A stretch of 64,000 bases of DNA from Brevibacterium sp. HMSC07C04 (GCF_001815905.1 NZ_KV823238.1:1-64000); one strand, 5' to 3'; numbered from the stretch's first letter, positions 54,529 to 64,000 are shown. Notes: generated by a model not told the origin, from the letters alone. Numbers and translations are program-made.

Positions 54529-56661
54529 CTATGACGAGGCGCCGTCCAGCAGTCGTCGCACCTGTCCCGGATCCGCTGTGGGCAGGCTGCATTCGTGGCC
54601 GAGGCACACTGTTGCTGCCTCCGCCTGCGGCTGGCCGACAGCACTTCCCGGTGCCTGCCGACTGAGCACGGTTGTCACAGGGTGGCAAGCCCCAATGCTC
54701 AGCAGCCGTGGGTTGGCGCTTTCAACCCGCACTGGGTTGAGCAGCCCCTCCGCGGTGACCTGCAGCCATCCGGCTGCCCGCGGGGCACGGTACATGACGT
54801 CCGATGCGGCAAGCACCAGACGCTCAGCCGTCTGCAGCCACTGTGTGCCGTCGGCTGTTTCATCAAGCAGTCCCAGGCACAGGGCCGCGTGGGCGGCAGC
54901 TGCCACACCGGACGGTTCGGTGTCATCAAATGCGCTCATCCCACCGGCAGCCAGAAGAGGATCGTGTTCGTAGTCCCGCACTGTCCCGTCCAAGAAGCGC
55001 TTGCTGAGTTCGGTCAGAAGCTCCCGGGCGGTGCTGACACGGCCCAGTGCAACGGCGCAGTCGGCCAGCTGTGCCCAGTCCACAAGCCCCGCCGCACCCG
55101 GGCCGGGCTCCCCGTGAAAAGCAGAGCGAGCCAAACCGGTCTGCGTGCGCAGTGCTGCCGCAGCCGCAAAGGCCTGTTCAGCGGCAGTGAACCATTCGGG
55201 CTCGTCAAAAACGCATGACGCAAAGGCAAATGCCGAAGCCGTCATGGCGGTGTGTGCCGTTATGAGCTTGTCATCGCGCAGTGGGACGGCGCGGTGTTCG
55301 CGCGCTCGCAGAAGATCCGCGCGGGCAGCCAGCGCCGTCTGTGTCAGCCACGGCTCTGGCTGGTTGTCATCGCTGTTCTGGCCAGCCTCATCATTCTCAG
55401 CCCACTGCTCAATTCCCGGGGCGTGGAGCACCAAGCCCAGCCCTTGCGACAGAACAGGTTCGTAGGGAGATCCGGTGAGCTCCACCTCGTGATTTTCCAG
55501 ATAGAAAGCGCCCTCGGCAGGCTGGCCGTGCGCGTCGAGAGAATCGGCGTCCAGCGCGGTGGCAAAGCCGCCGGAGTCCAACCGCATGTCCCGCAGCAGA
55601 AACTCTGCCGTGTCATAGGCTTCGCGGCGAGCAAGCCTGGCCCAGCGCGAACCCGGGGCCAAAGACTCTTCAAGCCCGAACCACGCGGCACTCGCCCGCA
55701 GGTACAGCGCATTGTCGTACAGCATCTTCTCGAAGTGCGGCACCGACCAGTGCGGATCGACGCAGTAGCGGAAGATCCCACCGGCAACGTGGTCGCGCAG
55801 ACCGCGCGAAGCCATCGACAAGAACGTGCGGCGGATGAAACCCAGCCGCTCGGGACCGCGGTGGTGACCCTTGATGAGAGCCATGAGCGACATGAGCGGC
55901 GGGAACTTCTGCGCCGAGCCGAAACCCCCGTTCGTCGTGTCGGCTTCGTCCATAAGCGCCCAGTGCTGGGCGTTGAGAATGTCCGAAGACACCGCGCTTT
56001 CGAAGGGACGGTCGAGGGGTCGCTGTTCGGATTGCGCGGCAGGGTCGGCGGGGCTGGTCTGCGAGCTGGGCCCGGCCTGCGCTGGAGCCCCGGTCTGTGC
56101 GGCCTGCGCTGGAGTCTGCGCAGATTCGGGGCCAGCCGCCAGCTGCTCCAGGGTTGAGCGCATCTTCGCCGTGATGTCGGCAACCTGCGCTCGCCGCTCC
56201 CGCCACGTGTTGGCAACGGCCTGCAGGACCATGGAAAACGACGGCTGACCCATGCGCGGCTCGGGCGGGAAATAGGTGCCCAGGAAGAACGGCACCCCAT
56301 CAGCGTCCGCGAAGGCCGTCAGCGGCCAGCCGCCGTGACCGCGCATGGCCTGCAGCGCGTTCATGTACTGCTCGTCGACAGCGGGAAGCTCTTCGCGATC
56401 GACTTTGACGGCAACGAAGTACTTGTTGATCTGCGCTGCGACGCCCGTGTCGCTGAAGGACTCCCGCGCCATGACGTGACACCAGTGACACGTGGAATAG
56501 CCGATGGACACCATGAGGGGCGCATCGCGGCGTTTGGCTTCGGCAAAGGCCTCCGCGCCCCACGGGTGCCAGTCGACCGGCTGGTCGGCGTGGGCGCGCA
56601 GATACGGCGAGGTCGCATGAGCCAAACGGTTCACGTGTTCGGCGCTTTCCGCATCATTCAT
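54529..56661 (-). CDS. YyaL/SPATA20-like thioredoxin-fold protein (DUF255)
   Basis: The 710-residue protein opens with [21 protein letters not shown] and [10 protein letters not shown], the CxxC thioredoxin-like region of the DUF255 family, followed by a long (alpha/alpha)6-barrel of the glycoside-hydrolase-like type. Family role is unresolved. A Gln/Pro/Ala-rich insert (about residues 170-215) is not typical. It starts 10 bp after the M18 peptidase gene, so the two likely share a transcript. Confidence 0.9.
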   Translation of the reverse strand: MNDAESAEHVNRLAHATSPYLRAHADQPVDWHPWGAEAFAEAKRRDAPLMVSIGYSTCHWCHVMARESFSDTGVAAQINKYFVAVKVDREELPAVDEQYMNALQAMRGHGGWPLTAFADADGVPFFLGTYFPPEPRMGQPSFSMVLQAVANTWRERRAQVADITAKMRSTLEQLAAGPESAQTPAQAAQTGAPAQAGPSSQTSPADPAAQSEQRPLDRPFESAVSSDILNAQHWALMDEADTTNGGFGSAQKFPPLMSLMALIKGHHRGPERLGFIRRTFLSMASRGLRDHVAGGIFRYCVDPHWSVPHFEKMLYDNALYLRASAAWFGLEESLAPGSRWARLARREAYDTAEFLLRDMRLDSGGFATALDADSLDAHGQPAEGAFYLENHEVELTGSPYEPVLSQGLGLVLHAPGIEQWAENDEAGQNSDDNQPEPWLTQTALAARADLLRAREHRAVPLRDDKLITAHTAMTASAFAFASCVFDEPEWFTAAEQAFAAAAALRTQTGLARSAFHGEPGPGAAGLVDWAQLADCAVALGRVSTARELLTELSKRFLDGTVRDYEHDPLLAAGGMSAFDDTEPSGVAAAAHAALCLGLLDETADGTQWLQTAERLVLAASDVMYRAPRAAGWLQVTAEGLLNPVRVESANPRLLSIGACHPVTTVLSRQAPGSAVGQPQAEAATVCLGHECSLPTADPGQVRRLLDGASS

Positions 56662-56671
56662 CCGGCTGTCC

Positions 56672-57976
56672 TCATCCCAGGTGCGCGTGGGCGAGCCTGA
56701 CGAGCGCTTCGATATCGCTGACGGCCGCCATTTCTCTTGCCGAGTGCATCGACAGAAGCGGAATGCCCGCGTCGATGACAGTCATGCCCAGGCGGGTGGC
56801 CGTCAGCGGGCCGATGGTGGAACCGCAGGGCTGGGCGTTGTTCGACACGAACGGCTGAAACTGGGCACCTGCCGCGTTACACAGGCGTGCCCATTCGGCG
56901 GTGCCCGCAGCATCCGTTGCATAGCGCTGAACCGCGTTGAGCTTCAGCAGCAGCCCGTCACCGAGGGTCGGCCGCACCTGCGGGTCGTGGCGCTCCGGGT
57001 AGTTGGGGTGGACAGCGTGGCCCGCGTCAGCGGAGACGCAGATGGAGCCCGCTACAGCCCTCAGATGTTCTTCCCGGTCAGCCCCCACGCTGATCGAGAT
57101 GCGCTCCAGAATGTCTGCAAGCATTGGGCCCGATGCACCGGTGCGGGTTTCCGAACCGACTTCCTCGTGGTCGTTGGAGATGAATACCGATACGGCCGTC
57201 AGGTTGTTCGCGTCGAGTTCTTCCATTGCCCGCAGGCCAGCGAATGTGGAGGACAGGTTGTCCATGCGCGAACAAGCCAGAAGCTCCTGCGCGGCTCCGA
57301 ACAGGGCAGCTTCCTGCACGGGTGCGGTGATGACATCGTGGCCGACCACCCGGTCTGCGGAAACACCGGCGGATTCGGCCAGCAGCTCGATGACGTCGCC
57401 GCCGCACACCTCCAGGCCGATCACCGGGACGGTGTGCTGCTGACGGTCCAGTCTGAGCCCGTCGTTGACCTGCCGGTCCAAGTGAATGGCCAGCTGGGGG
57501 ATCCGTGCGATGCCCGGTGTGCGCGCCAGCACGGTCGTGCCGTCGCGCAGTGCGAGCCTGCCGGCAAAGCACAGTTCGCGGTCGAGCCACGAATTGAGCA
57601 GCACTCCGCCGTACACTTCGACGCCCACCTGGGTGAAGCCTGCCGCGGTGTGCGCCGAGCCGGGCTTGAGCTTGAAGCCCGGCGAGTCCGTGTGGGCACC
57701 GAACACCCGGTAGCGCAGATCCCCAGCGGAAACATCAGCAGGCAGCGCAAAAGCGGTTACGGCGCCATCGCGGACCAGCACGTAGCGGCCACCCGGGGCC
57801 AGGTTCCACGCCTGGGCTTCGTCAAGCAGCTCAAAGCCCGCCGCCTGCAGTCGCCGAGCAGCTTCTGCGGCAGCGTGGTAGGACGACGGTGATGCCGCGG
57901 TGTACTCGCCGAGTTCCAATGCGGTCTTCTGCGCTGCGGTCTTCTGCGCGGCTGTTTTTTCAGCGGCGGTGGACAT
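56672..57976 (-). CDS. apeB: M18 family aminopeptidase
   Basis: The ATG at 57976 follows AGGAGGAG. The 434-residue enzyme has the zinc-site regions [22 protein letters not shown] and [14 protein letters not shown] of aspartyl aminopeptidases, which remove N-terminal acidic residues in the cytoplasm. Its first 20 residues hold the repeat [11 protein letters not shown]. It is upstream of the YyaL-like gene. Confidence 0.94.
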   Translation of the reverse strand: MSTAAEKTAAQKTAAQKTALELGEYTAASPSSYHAAAEAARRLQAAGFELLDEAQAWNLAPGGRYVLVRDGAVTAFALPADVSAGDLRYRVFGAHTDSPGFKLKPGSAHTAAGFTQVGVEVYGGVLLNSWLDRELCFAGRLALRDGTTVLARTPGIARIPQLAIHLDRQVNDGLRLDRQQHTVPVIGLEVCGGDVIELLAESAGVSADRVVGHDVITAPVQEAALFGAAQELLACSRMDNLSSTFAGLRAMEELDANNLTAVSVFISNDHEEVGSETRTGASGPMLADILERISISVGADREEHLRAVAGSICVSADAGHAVHPNYPERHDPQVRPTLGDGLLLKLNAVQRYATDAAGTAEWARLCNAAGAQFQPFVSNNAQPCGSTIGPLTATRLGMTVIDAGIPLLSMHSAREMAAVSDIEALVRLAHAHLG

Positions 57977-58037
57977 GCGCTCCTCCTGAGCTTGTCGTCA
58001 CAGCGCTGGACTCAGAGCCGCCTGTTAGCCTTGCACG

Positions 58038-59297
58038 GTGTTCTCTGGTCTAGCGCGGCTGGTTGGCTGGGGCTTCTTCCCCCTGGCAATACTGGCAAAA
58101 CTACCGTATGCCATGTCGGTTGTAGCCGTCATGACATCAGTCGTCGGCGTGCGCGGCTCCTATACGCAAGCCGGTGTGGCTTCGGCTCTCGTGGGCTTAG
58201 CCACAGCCTTTTCAGGCCCTTTCTTCGGCTGGTTTGCCGACCGCTTCGGCCAGCGGGGCCTGCTTCTGTGCCTTGCTGTCACGAACGCGGCTTCGCTGTG
58301 GGGCTTGGGCTGGGCGCTGCGGGCCGACGCTGCCACGTGGACTGTCTACGCGGCGGCCTTCGCGATCGGCGCGACGAGCCCGCAGGCAGCATCTATGGTC
58401 CGCTCACGCTGGCTCGAGGCAATCCGCGGCTCCTATTCCGGCACGCAGGCCGAGAAGGCCACATCGGTTGTTCTGCCCTATGAGTCCTTTACCGACGAGG
58501 CTGTTTTCGTTGCCGGGCCGATTGTTGTCGGAGCCATTGCGGTGGCCTTCGGCATCGTGGTGCCGCTCGATGTTGCGGCCCTGACCACTCTCATCGGGAT
58601 CAGCGGCTTCGCTTTGCACCCGTCGTCCCGCTTTGTGCGCGGCCACGCCCGGAACATGATGGAACAGTCCACAGCTGACGAGGCGCAGGAGACTCCCGCT
58701 GTTGCTCCGGCTTCCGAGATCTTCCGGCTGTCCGTTCTGCTGCCGCCGGCCGGCATGGCCTGCATCGGCATGTTCTTCGGTTCGACGCTTGCCAGCCTCA
58801 CCAGCTTCCTTGAACAGTTCGACAAGGCGGCCGCCGCGGGTATGTACTACGCCGTGATGGGCGTGGGTTCAGCGCTGTGCGCATTTGCCGTTGTGCTTCT
58901 GCCCCGGGGCTTCACCTTTGCCGCGCGCTGGATGGTGTTCGCCGCAGTGGCGTTCACGGGGACCCTTGTGTTCACGGTCCTGCCGGTATTCCCGGCGGTT
59001 CTCGTAGGTCTCGTGCTGTGCGGTGTGGGCATCGGCCCGGCGCTCGTCACGCTGTTTTCGATTGCCGCGGAGGTCGCTCCGGTGGGTCGAGTGACAACCG
59101 TGATGGCGATGATGACCACCGGCATCGTTGTCGGCCAGGCGCTCATCAGCGCGCTCGTCGGCTCACTCATCGACGCTTTTGGCACCGGTGCTGGCTTCCT
59201 TGCGACCACGAGTGCCTGCGCTGCGCTTTTCGCACTCAGCTGCCTCAACATGTACCGTCGACGCATTGACGTTTCGGCGGCCACGCTGCAGGCGTAG
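58038..59297 (+). CDS. Major facilitator superfamily transporter
   Basis: TAGCCT (58026-58031) is six bases before the GTG, indicating a leaderless start. The 419-residue protein has about twelve helices and the MFS motif A region GWFADRFGQRG (about residues 60-72). A hydrophilic central loop of about 30 residues separates the halves. Its substrate cannot be read from the sequence; a drug or metabolite exporter is typical. Confidence 0.88.
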   Translation: MFSGLARLVGWGFFPLAILAKLPYAMSVVAVMTSVVGVRGSYTQAGVASALVGLATAFSGPFFGWFADRFGQRGLLLCLAVTNAASLWGLGWALRADAATWTVYAAAFAIGATSPQAASMVRSRWLEAIRGSYSGTQAEKATSVVLPYESFTDEAVFVAGPIVVGAIAVAFGIVVPLDVAALTTLIGISGFALHPSSRFVRGHARNMMEQSTADEAQETPAVAPASEIFRLSVLLPPAGMACIGMFFGSTLASLTSFLEQFDKAAAAGMYYAVMGVGSALCAFAVVLLPRGFTFAARWMVFAAVAFTGTLVFTVLPVFPAVLVGLVLCGVGIGPALVTLFSIAAEVAPVGRVTTVMAMMTTGIVVGQALISALVGSLIDAFGTGAGFLATTSACAALFALSCLNMYRRRIDVSAATLQA

Positions 59298-59372
59298 AAC
59301 CCTGTTTTCACAGAACCAACAGCGCTATTGTTGTTCCTGATTCGCACGGAACTGCTCAACAGAAGGTGATCA

Positions 59373-60773
59373 GTGGAAGAGTACAGAGCAGATTGGGAGG
59401 AGTGGCACGACTCCCGCGTTGCCAGTCTGGCCACCCAGCACGGTTGGCTCTCGCTGACGGGCCTCATCTGGTTGGCCGAAGGTGACGAACGCACAGTGTG
59501 CGAAATCCCCGGCAGGTTCACCCGCAGCAATGACTGGCTGCACTTCGACGCCGAACCGGGCAGTGCGATCGGCCCCACCGCCGCGGCGCTTGACGTCATG
59601 GCAGACGACATCACCTTCCCCAGGGCCGAGCGCGTGCAGGTTGTGCGCAGCATGGACACCGGCAGGCAGTCCGTGTGGCTGCCCCAGGGTGCATCGCTTA
59701 TGTGGTTGACCGACGGGACGGTGGTCATCGAAGCCCTCAACCGCGACGGCTACATGGGACTGCGGATTCGCGATTCCCGTTCGAAGCTTCTGAGCAGCTT
59801 CATCGACATTCCCACCTTCGAAATCGACCCGAGCTTCGCAGTCCAGGGGCAGTTCACCCCGTATGCCGAACCGGAGCTGCGGAGGATCGACACGGCCGCA
59901 CCGGGCTTGCAGATCAGCACCTATGTTGTGGGAACCGTCGAATTCGACCTGCACGGCACAGCCCACACCCTACTGGCCACGGGACACCCCGAAACCGGGC
60001 TCCACCTGGACTTCTACGACGGAACCAACGGCGGAACCACATCGCAGTGGCGGCGCCTGTCGGTGGGCACCCCCGATTCATCGGGGCGTGTCATCGTCGA
60101 CTTCAACCGCGCGGTCAACTTCCCCATGGCCTTCACCCCTTTCGCCACCTGCCCCGCTCCCGTGCCGGAGAACAGGATCAGCGAGCCGATCACGGCAGGC
60201 GAGCAGGCGCCTCGGCAGACCCTGAGCGAAAACGGACTGCGCACCCCGATCGTCGTCGTCGAGACCAGCGCGAACCTGTTCTACGGACGCACACTCGACC
60301 AGCTGTCCGAAGGCGGCATCCGCTGCGACTTTGTGCGCCTGCACGAAGGCGAGCTGCTGCCCAGCCCCATCGGCTACCAGGGCGTCATCGTCTTCGGCTT
60401 TGCCGACGACGAGCAGGGGTGGGCGGTTTCACGTGACGACGTCATCGGGTTCCTCGACGACGCGATCAGCTCGCACATCCCGACAATTGCCGTCGGAGAC
60501 GCCTGCCGTCTGATGGAAGTGGCCGCTGGTGCGCAGATCGACGGGGGTGACCTCCCGGTGCCGCAGTCGGTAGTCGGGGCGGTCGATTCGGTCGAAGTCA
60601 GCCTCAGCGACGACGTTGCCCAAGACGCCCTGTTCCGCAGCCTGGTCACAAACCCCAATGCCCCACTGGGCCGTCTGCGCGCGAGCACGGAAGTCGAAGA
60701 CGATTCACTCATCCGCTCCTGGAACGACCTGGTCAACCGCTTCATCCGCATGATCCACACCGAGCGCAGCTGA
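59373..60773 (+). CDS. DUF1684 protein fused to a GATase1-like domain
   Basis: It starts with GTG behind GAAGGTGA. Residues about 1-270 form a DUF1684 domain with DFNRAVNFPMAFTPFATCPAP and a following PENRI and AGEQAP. Residues about 285-460 resemble class I glutamine amidotransferase domains (PIVVVETSANLFYG; YQGVIVFGFADDE; IPTIAVGDACRLMEVAAGA), but the nucleophile elbow GICLGxQ reads GDACRLM, so the aligned Cys is Ala with a Cys one place later. Catalysis is doubtful. DUF1684 proteins usually stand alone at about 270 residues. Function of the fusion is unknown. Confidence 0.65.
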   Translation: MEEYRADWEEWHDSRVASLATQHGWLSLTGLIWLAEGDERTVCEIPGRFTRSNDWLHFDAEPGSAIGPTAAALDVMADDITFPRAERVQVVRSMDTGRQSVWLPQGASLMWLTDGTVVIEALNRDGYMGLRIRDSRSKLLSSFIDIPTFEIDPSFAVQGQFTPYAEPELRRIDTAAPGLQISTYVVGTVEFDLHGTAHTLLATGHPETGLHLDFYDGTNGGTTSQWRRLSVGTPDSSGRVIVDFNRAVNFPMAFTPFATCPAPVPENRISEPITAGEQAPRQTLSENGLRTPIVVVETSANLFYGRTLDQLSEGGIRCDFVRLHEGELLPSPIGYQGVIVFGFADDEQGWAVSRDDVIGFLDDAISSHIPTIAVGDACRLMEVAAGAQIDGGDLPVPQSVVGAVDSVEVSLSDDVAQDALFRSLVTNPNAPLGRLRASTEVEDDSLIRSWNDLVNRFIRMIHTERS

Positions 60774-60797
60774 GCGGGTTCAGGCCCCGTAACCAGT

Positions 60798-60833
60798 CGA
60801 GGTGCCGTCCGGTTCCAGCCGGGCGGCACCTCG
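60798..60833. terminator. Hairpin terminator between DUF1684 fusion and PepSY lipoprotein
   Basis: CGAGGTGCCGTCCGG (60798-60812) pairs with CCGGGCGGCACCTCG (60819-60833) with one G-U wobble, followed by TGTCTTT. The arms share CGAGGTGCCG with the terminator at 6480-6510. Confidence 0.8.
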
Positions 60834-60909
60834 TGTCTTTGGTGCTTGGGGATTCTGCTGCCGAGGGGCAAATTGCTGCCGCAGTCTTTGCCCTAGACAG
60901 CAGGGTTCG

Positions 60910-61488
60910 TCACTTGTCGGTCACCTTGCCGTCAGCGGCCGAAACGTAGACGTCAACCGAATCGGTTTCGCCTTCGGGGTACACCTCAACCTCCCACGCG
61001 GGGGAGGAACCGGTCGTCAGGTCGGCTTCGTCGACTGTGCCGCCGCCCTTTTCGTCAACGGCTGTGCCGAGAGCGTCCTTGAGGGGAGTCTTCACCTTCT
61101 TCAGAGCGTCGACGTCTTCCTGGTCGGCGGGGTCGTCGTCCTTTTCCTTCTTGACGACCTCGGTGCCCTCGGGGCTGACGACGACTTCGTGCTTCTCCGA
61201 GCCCTTGATGACATTGATTTCCCACCGGCTGTCATCGAAGTCGAGTTCGGTGGCCTTGCCGTCGATTTCCTTTTCAGCCAGCTCAATTGCCGACTGCGCG
61301 GTCTGGACTGAACCACCCTTTTCGCTCTGCGGGTCGCCTGCAGACTCGGTGCTGGGGCTCTCAGCCTGTGTGGTCGACTGCTGCTGGGCGTCGTTGGACT
61401 GCTGGTCTCCTTCGGAGTTTCCACAGCCGGTCAGGGCGAGTGCTCCGGCGGCAGCCGATGCGGCAAGGAGGGTGGAAAGCTTAGTCAT
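60910..61488 (-). CDS. PepSY-like lipoprotein, downstream copy
   Basis: The ATG at 61488 gives MTKLSTLLAASAAAG and lipobox LTGC (Cys22); the GTG at 61500 is an alternative. The 192-residue product has a disordered Gln/Ser/Glu linker and two PepSY-like segments (AIELAEKEIDGKATELDFDDSRWEINVI in pieces, and WEVEVYPEG near the end). PepSY domains are often inhibitors of extracellular peptidases. It resembles the next upstream gene in size and layout, suggesting tandem duplication. An M13 metallopeptidase gene is two genes upstream. Confidence 0.75.
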   Translation of the reverse strand: MTKLSTLLAASAAAGALALTGCGNSEGDQQSNDAQQQSTTQAESPSTESAGDPQSEKGGSVQTAQSAIELAEKEIDGKATELDFDDSRWEINVIKGSEKHEVVVSPEGTEVVKKEKDDDPADQEDVDALKKVKTPLKDALGTAVDEKGGGTVDEADLTTGSSPAWEVEVYPEGETDSVDVYVSAADGKVTDK

Positions 61489-61581
61489 GTGGTGTGTCAC
61501 TGTCCTTTCGCTGAGTGTGTTGGTCAGTGAATACGTGCGCTTGTGGGACTGTCGGAGCTCGGCACGCCGGAGGACGTCGCG

Positions 61582-62172
61582 TCAGAGGACGTCGCCGGAG
61601 CGGTGGTGGACGTACACGTCCTTGGGTTTGTCAGCACCGTCGGGCTCGATGCTGACCTTCCAGCCCAGTTGGCCGTCTTTTCTGCCCGGGCCGACTTCGA
61701 CCACCTCACCGCGCACAGTGCGCGATGCAGACTGGACAGCCTGATCGACCGTCTGGCGCATCGACGAGTACTGGTCCGCGGCACCGGATGGCGGGTCTTC
61801 GACCTTGTCCTTGCCGGTGACCTCTGCGCCGTCAGCGCTGACGTGAACCGGCGTGTTCTTCCCGTCGCTGTAGACGGTGATCAGCCAGCCGTCATCTTCT
61901 GCTTTCAGGCCAACGGCCTGACCGCTGTCATCGACGTCCGCAACGGCGGTGAGAACGGCAGTACGCGCCGCTTCGGCCGACTGTGCGGAATCCTGGCCGC
62001 CGACCGTGGCGATGCCGCCGGGAGGCTCCTCGGAAGGTGTGGCCTCCTGCTGCGCTGTGGGAGATTCGCGCGATGCGCCGTCCTTGATGGCACAGCCGCT
62101 GAGGACGAGTGCGAGTGAACCGCCGATGACGGCAGCGGCCCGGACAGAGGACACCAGAGGGCTCTTCTTCAT
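61582..62172 (-). CDS. PepSY-like lipoprotein, upstream copy
   Basis: The 196-residue product has a lipoprotein signal with lipobox LSGC (Cys27), a polar linker, and two PepSY-like modules (AVLTAVADVDDSGQAVGL and GWLITVYSDG; GEVVEVGPG and GWKVSIEPDG). The repeated W-x-(V/I) strand ending is typical. It follows the M13 peptidase gene by 54 bp on the same strand and may modulate it or another exported enzyme; that link is positional. Confidence 0.75.
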   Translation of the reverse strand: MKKSPLVSSVRAAAVIGGSLALVLSGCAIKDGASRESPTAQQEATPSEEPPGGIATVGGQDSAQSAEAARTAVLTAVADVDDSGQAVGLKAEDDGWLITVYSDGKNTPVHVSADGAEVTGKDKVEDPPSGAADQYSSMRQTVDQAVQSASRTVRGEVVEVGPGRKDGQLGWKVSIEPDGADKPKDVYVHHRSGDVL

Positions 62173-62226
62173 AACCTCACGCTAAAAAGATGTTTCTGAG
62201 AGTTTCGTCAGTGCCGGTGAAGTGCG

Positions 62227-64000
62227 TCACCAGATGGTCACGCGCTCTTCCGGAGCCAGGTACATGCCGTCGCCGGGCTGTGTTCCGAAGGTTTCGGCAA
62301 AGGCATCCATGTTCTTCACCACCTGGTTGCAGCGGAACTCCTCCGGCGAATGGGGGTCGATTGCCAGACGGCGTTTGCGCTCTTCTTCGCGGAACTTCGA
62401 ACGCCACGCGGCGGCCCACTGGCAGAAGAATGCTTCGCGGTCAGCCTGGGTCAGCGGCTGGCCGCTGTCGTGGGCAGCAAGCTGCAGGGCCTTCCAGCTG
62501 ATCCCCAAACCGCCGAGGTCGCCGATGTTCTCGCCGATCGTCAGTTCGCCGTTGACGGTGCTGCCGTCCGTGACTTCCCACGGCGACAGCGCGGAGTACT
62601 GGTCGATGAGCTTGCGGGTGCGCTCCTCAAAGCCCGCTCGGTCTTCGTCGGTCCACCAGTTGACGAGGTTGCCGTCACCGTCGTAGCGGGATCCCTGGTC
62701 GTCGAAGCCGTGGCCGATTTCGTGGCCGATGACCGCTCCAATCGCCCCGTAGTTGGCTGCTGCGGAAGCTTCGGCGTCGAACATAGGCGGCTGCAGGATT
62801 GCCGCGGGGAACACGATTTCATTGAGCACCGGGTGGAAGTAGGCGTTGACTGTCTGCGGAGTCATGAACCATTCGGTGTGGTCAACAGGACCGCCGATCC
62901 GGTCGAGCTGACGGCGGTGTTCGGCCTGAGAAGAACGACGGATATTGCCCACGAGGTCGTCGGCTGTGACAGTGAAGCTGTACTCCCGCCACACATCGGG
63001 GTAGCCGACCTTGACGGAGAACTTCGACAGCTTCCCCAGGGCCCGCGCCTTTGTTGTCTCGGTCATCCAGTCGAGGTCTTTGATCGAGCTCTCATAGGCC
63101 TTCAGCAGATTGTCGACCAGTTCGGCAATGGCCTTCTTCGATGCCGGAGGGAAGTGCTTCTGCACGTAGAGTTTGCCCACGAGCTCACCCAGGTGGCCCT
63201 CGACGGTGCTGATGCCGCGCTTCCACCTTTCGCGCAGTTCGGGGGTGCCTGAGAGGGTCCGGCCGAAGAAGCCGAAGTCCTCTTCGACGATGTCTGCGCT
63301 CAGGTAGTTTGCATACCGGCTGAGAACGCTGAACAGCAGCCACGCCTTGAGGGCAGCAAGCTCGGTGCTGTCCCACAGCTGGGCGGCCCCGGTGACGAAG
63401 TCGGGTTCGCGCACAATGAACTGTTCGGGTTCGGGCTGGATGCCGAGGGCTTCGAGCCACGAGTTGAGGTCGAACCCGGCTGCGAGTTCACGCAGCTGTT
63501 CGGGTGTGGTCGGGTTGTAGGTGGCTTCGGCATCACGCGTGCGCACATTGTCCCAGTGGTGCTTGGCAACGGCGGTTTCGAAGTCGAAGACAGTGCGGGC
63601 GAAGTCGGCGTCCGACAGCCCTGAAAATTCGCTCAGCCCGCCCAGAGCAGACATCGCTTCGAGGTGGGCGAGGAAGGCCTCGCGGATCGGCGCGGATTCT
63701 TCGGCCCGGTAGTAGGACTCATCGGGCAGGCTGATTCCCGCCTGCTCAAAGTACAGCGCGTACCGCTCGGAGTTTTTGGCATCTGCGGACACGAAGCCGG
63801 CCAGCAGACCGCCGACGCCCTCCTGTTCCAGCCGGCCCATGACCGCGGCGAGTTCTTCCTTGCTGCCGGCGTCGGCAATCGCCTTGAACTGTTCGCGCAG
63901 CGGGCTCACGCCGAGCTGTTCGATTGTGTCGACGTCCATGAACGATGCGTAGAGGTCCGCTGGCATCTGCGTGTCTGGGTCGCCATCAGAGTCCGCCTGC
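62227..64000 (-). CDS. M13 family (neprilysin-like) metallopeptidase, 5' end outside window
   Basis: The frame is open through base 64000; the Met at 63966 is internal because the upstream codons continue the family-like sequence. Visible residues include zinc motif GHEIGHGFDDQGS, ENIGDLGGL with the third ligand Glu, and NAYFHPVLNEIVFPA near the active-site Asn. The C-terminus ends in PEERVTIW, typical of bacterial PepO-like enzymes. Roughly the first 60-80 residues are missing, so a signal peptide cannot be judged. Confidence 0.92.
   Translation of the reverse strand, partial: QADSDGDPDTQMPADLYASFMDVDTIEQLGVSPLREQFKAIADAGSKEELAAVMGRLEQEGVGGLLAGFVSADAKNSERYALYFEQAGISLPDESYYRAEESAPIREAFLAHLEAMSALGGLSEFSGLSDADFARTVFDFETAVAKHHWDNVRTRDAEATYNPTTPEQLRELAAGFDLNSWLEALGIQPEPEQFIVREPDFVTGAAQLWDSTELAALKAWLLFSVLSRYANYLSADIVEEDFGFFGRTLSGTPELRERWKRGISTVEGHLGELVGKLYVQKHFPPASKKAIAELVDNLLKAYESSIKDLDWMTETTKARALGKLSKFSVKVGYPDVWREYSFTVTADDLVGNIRRSSQAEHRRQLDRIGGPVDHTEWFMTPQTVNAYFHPVLNEIVFPAAILQPPMFDAEASAAANYGAIGAVIGHEIGHGFDDQGSRYDGDGNLVNWWTDEDRAGFEERTRKLIDQYSALSPWEVTDGSTVNGELTIGENIGDLGGLGISWKALQLAAHDSGQPLTQADREAFFCQWAAAWRSKFREEERKRRLAIDPHSPEEFRCNQVVKNMDAFAETFGTQPGDGMYLAPEERVTIW

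Overview
The window is high-GC, densely coded chromosomal DNA of an actinobacterium. The indications are two DtxR-type iron boxes, a RamB/ScfR-type regulator divergent from isocitrate lyase, a WXG100-like cassette, a 94-residue HU without a long basic tail, the alpha/beta type branched-chain 2-oxoacid dehydrogenase, and many probable leaderless starts with a TANNNT hexamer 6-7 nt before ATG or GTG. The short HU points to Micrococcales rather than mycobacteria or streptomycetes; I cannot name a genus from sequence alone. No rRNA, tRNA, CRISPR array, insertion sequence or prophage was seen.

Layout. 1-6.5 kb: the end of a SulP anion transporter, a membrane protein, ramB, aceA, and a malate synthase homologue that has lost its acidic active-site residues. 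6.5-9.8 kb: purB and recQ on the minus strand. 9.9-12.2 kb: a translationally coupled three-gene cassette (WXG100-like protein, unknown protein, serine hydrolase). 12.2-15.9 kb: a promoter and operator, then E1alpha, E1beta and E2 of a branched-chain 2-oxoacid dehydrogenase. 16.2-17.4 kb: zinc-ligand-free L28, L33 and S14, then HU and a strong terminator. 17.5-23.4 kb: YceI, two tandem IclR paralogues, a divergent FolC-like ligase, and a minus-strand HAD/murI/DUF308 operon. 23.6-28.4 kb: TAXI-type TRAP transporter genes with a DUF1850 gene and L-2-hydroxyglutarate oxidase. 28.4-33.7 kb: UspA, an inositol-phosphatase family protein, and an iron-siderophore ABC importer under DtxR-type boxes. 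33.7-41.9 kb: an amidohydrolase, then a glycine riboswitch, gcvP, gcvT, gcvH and sdaA, which together route glycine to serine and pyruvate. 42-43 kb: a small PH-domain membrane protein lying between two copies of a 75-bp head-to-head repeat. 43-48.9 kb: a peptide ABC importer. 49-64 kb: a lipase-like hydrolase, AGCS and BrnQ amino-acid carriers, alcohol dehydrogenase, a YyaL-like protein, M18 aminopeptidase, MFS, a DUF1684/GATase-like fusion, two PepSY-like lipoproteins, and an M13 metallopeptidase cut by the window edge.

Most of the window is carbon, amino-acid and iron metabolism. The least explained parts are the paired 75-bp repeat elements, the WXG100-like/hydrolase cassette, the apparently non-catalytic malate synthase homologue beside aceA, and the DUF1684/GATase-like fusion.
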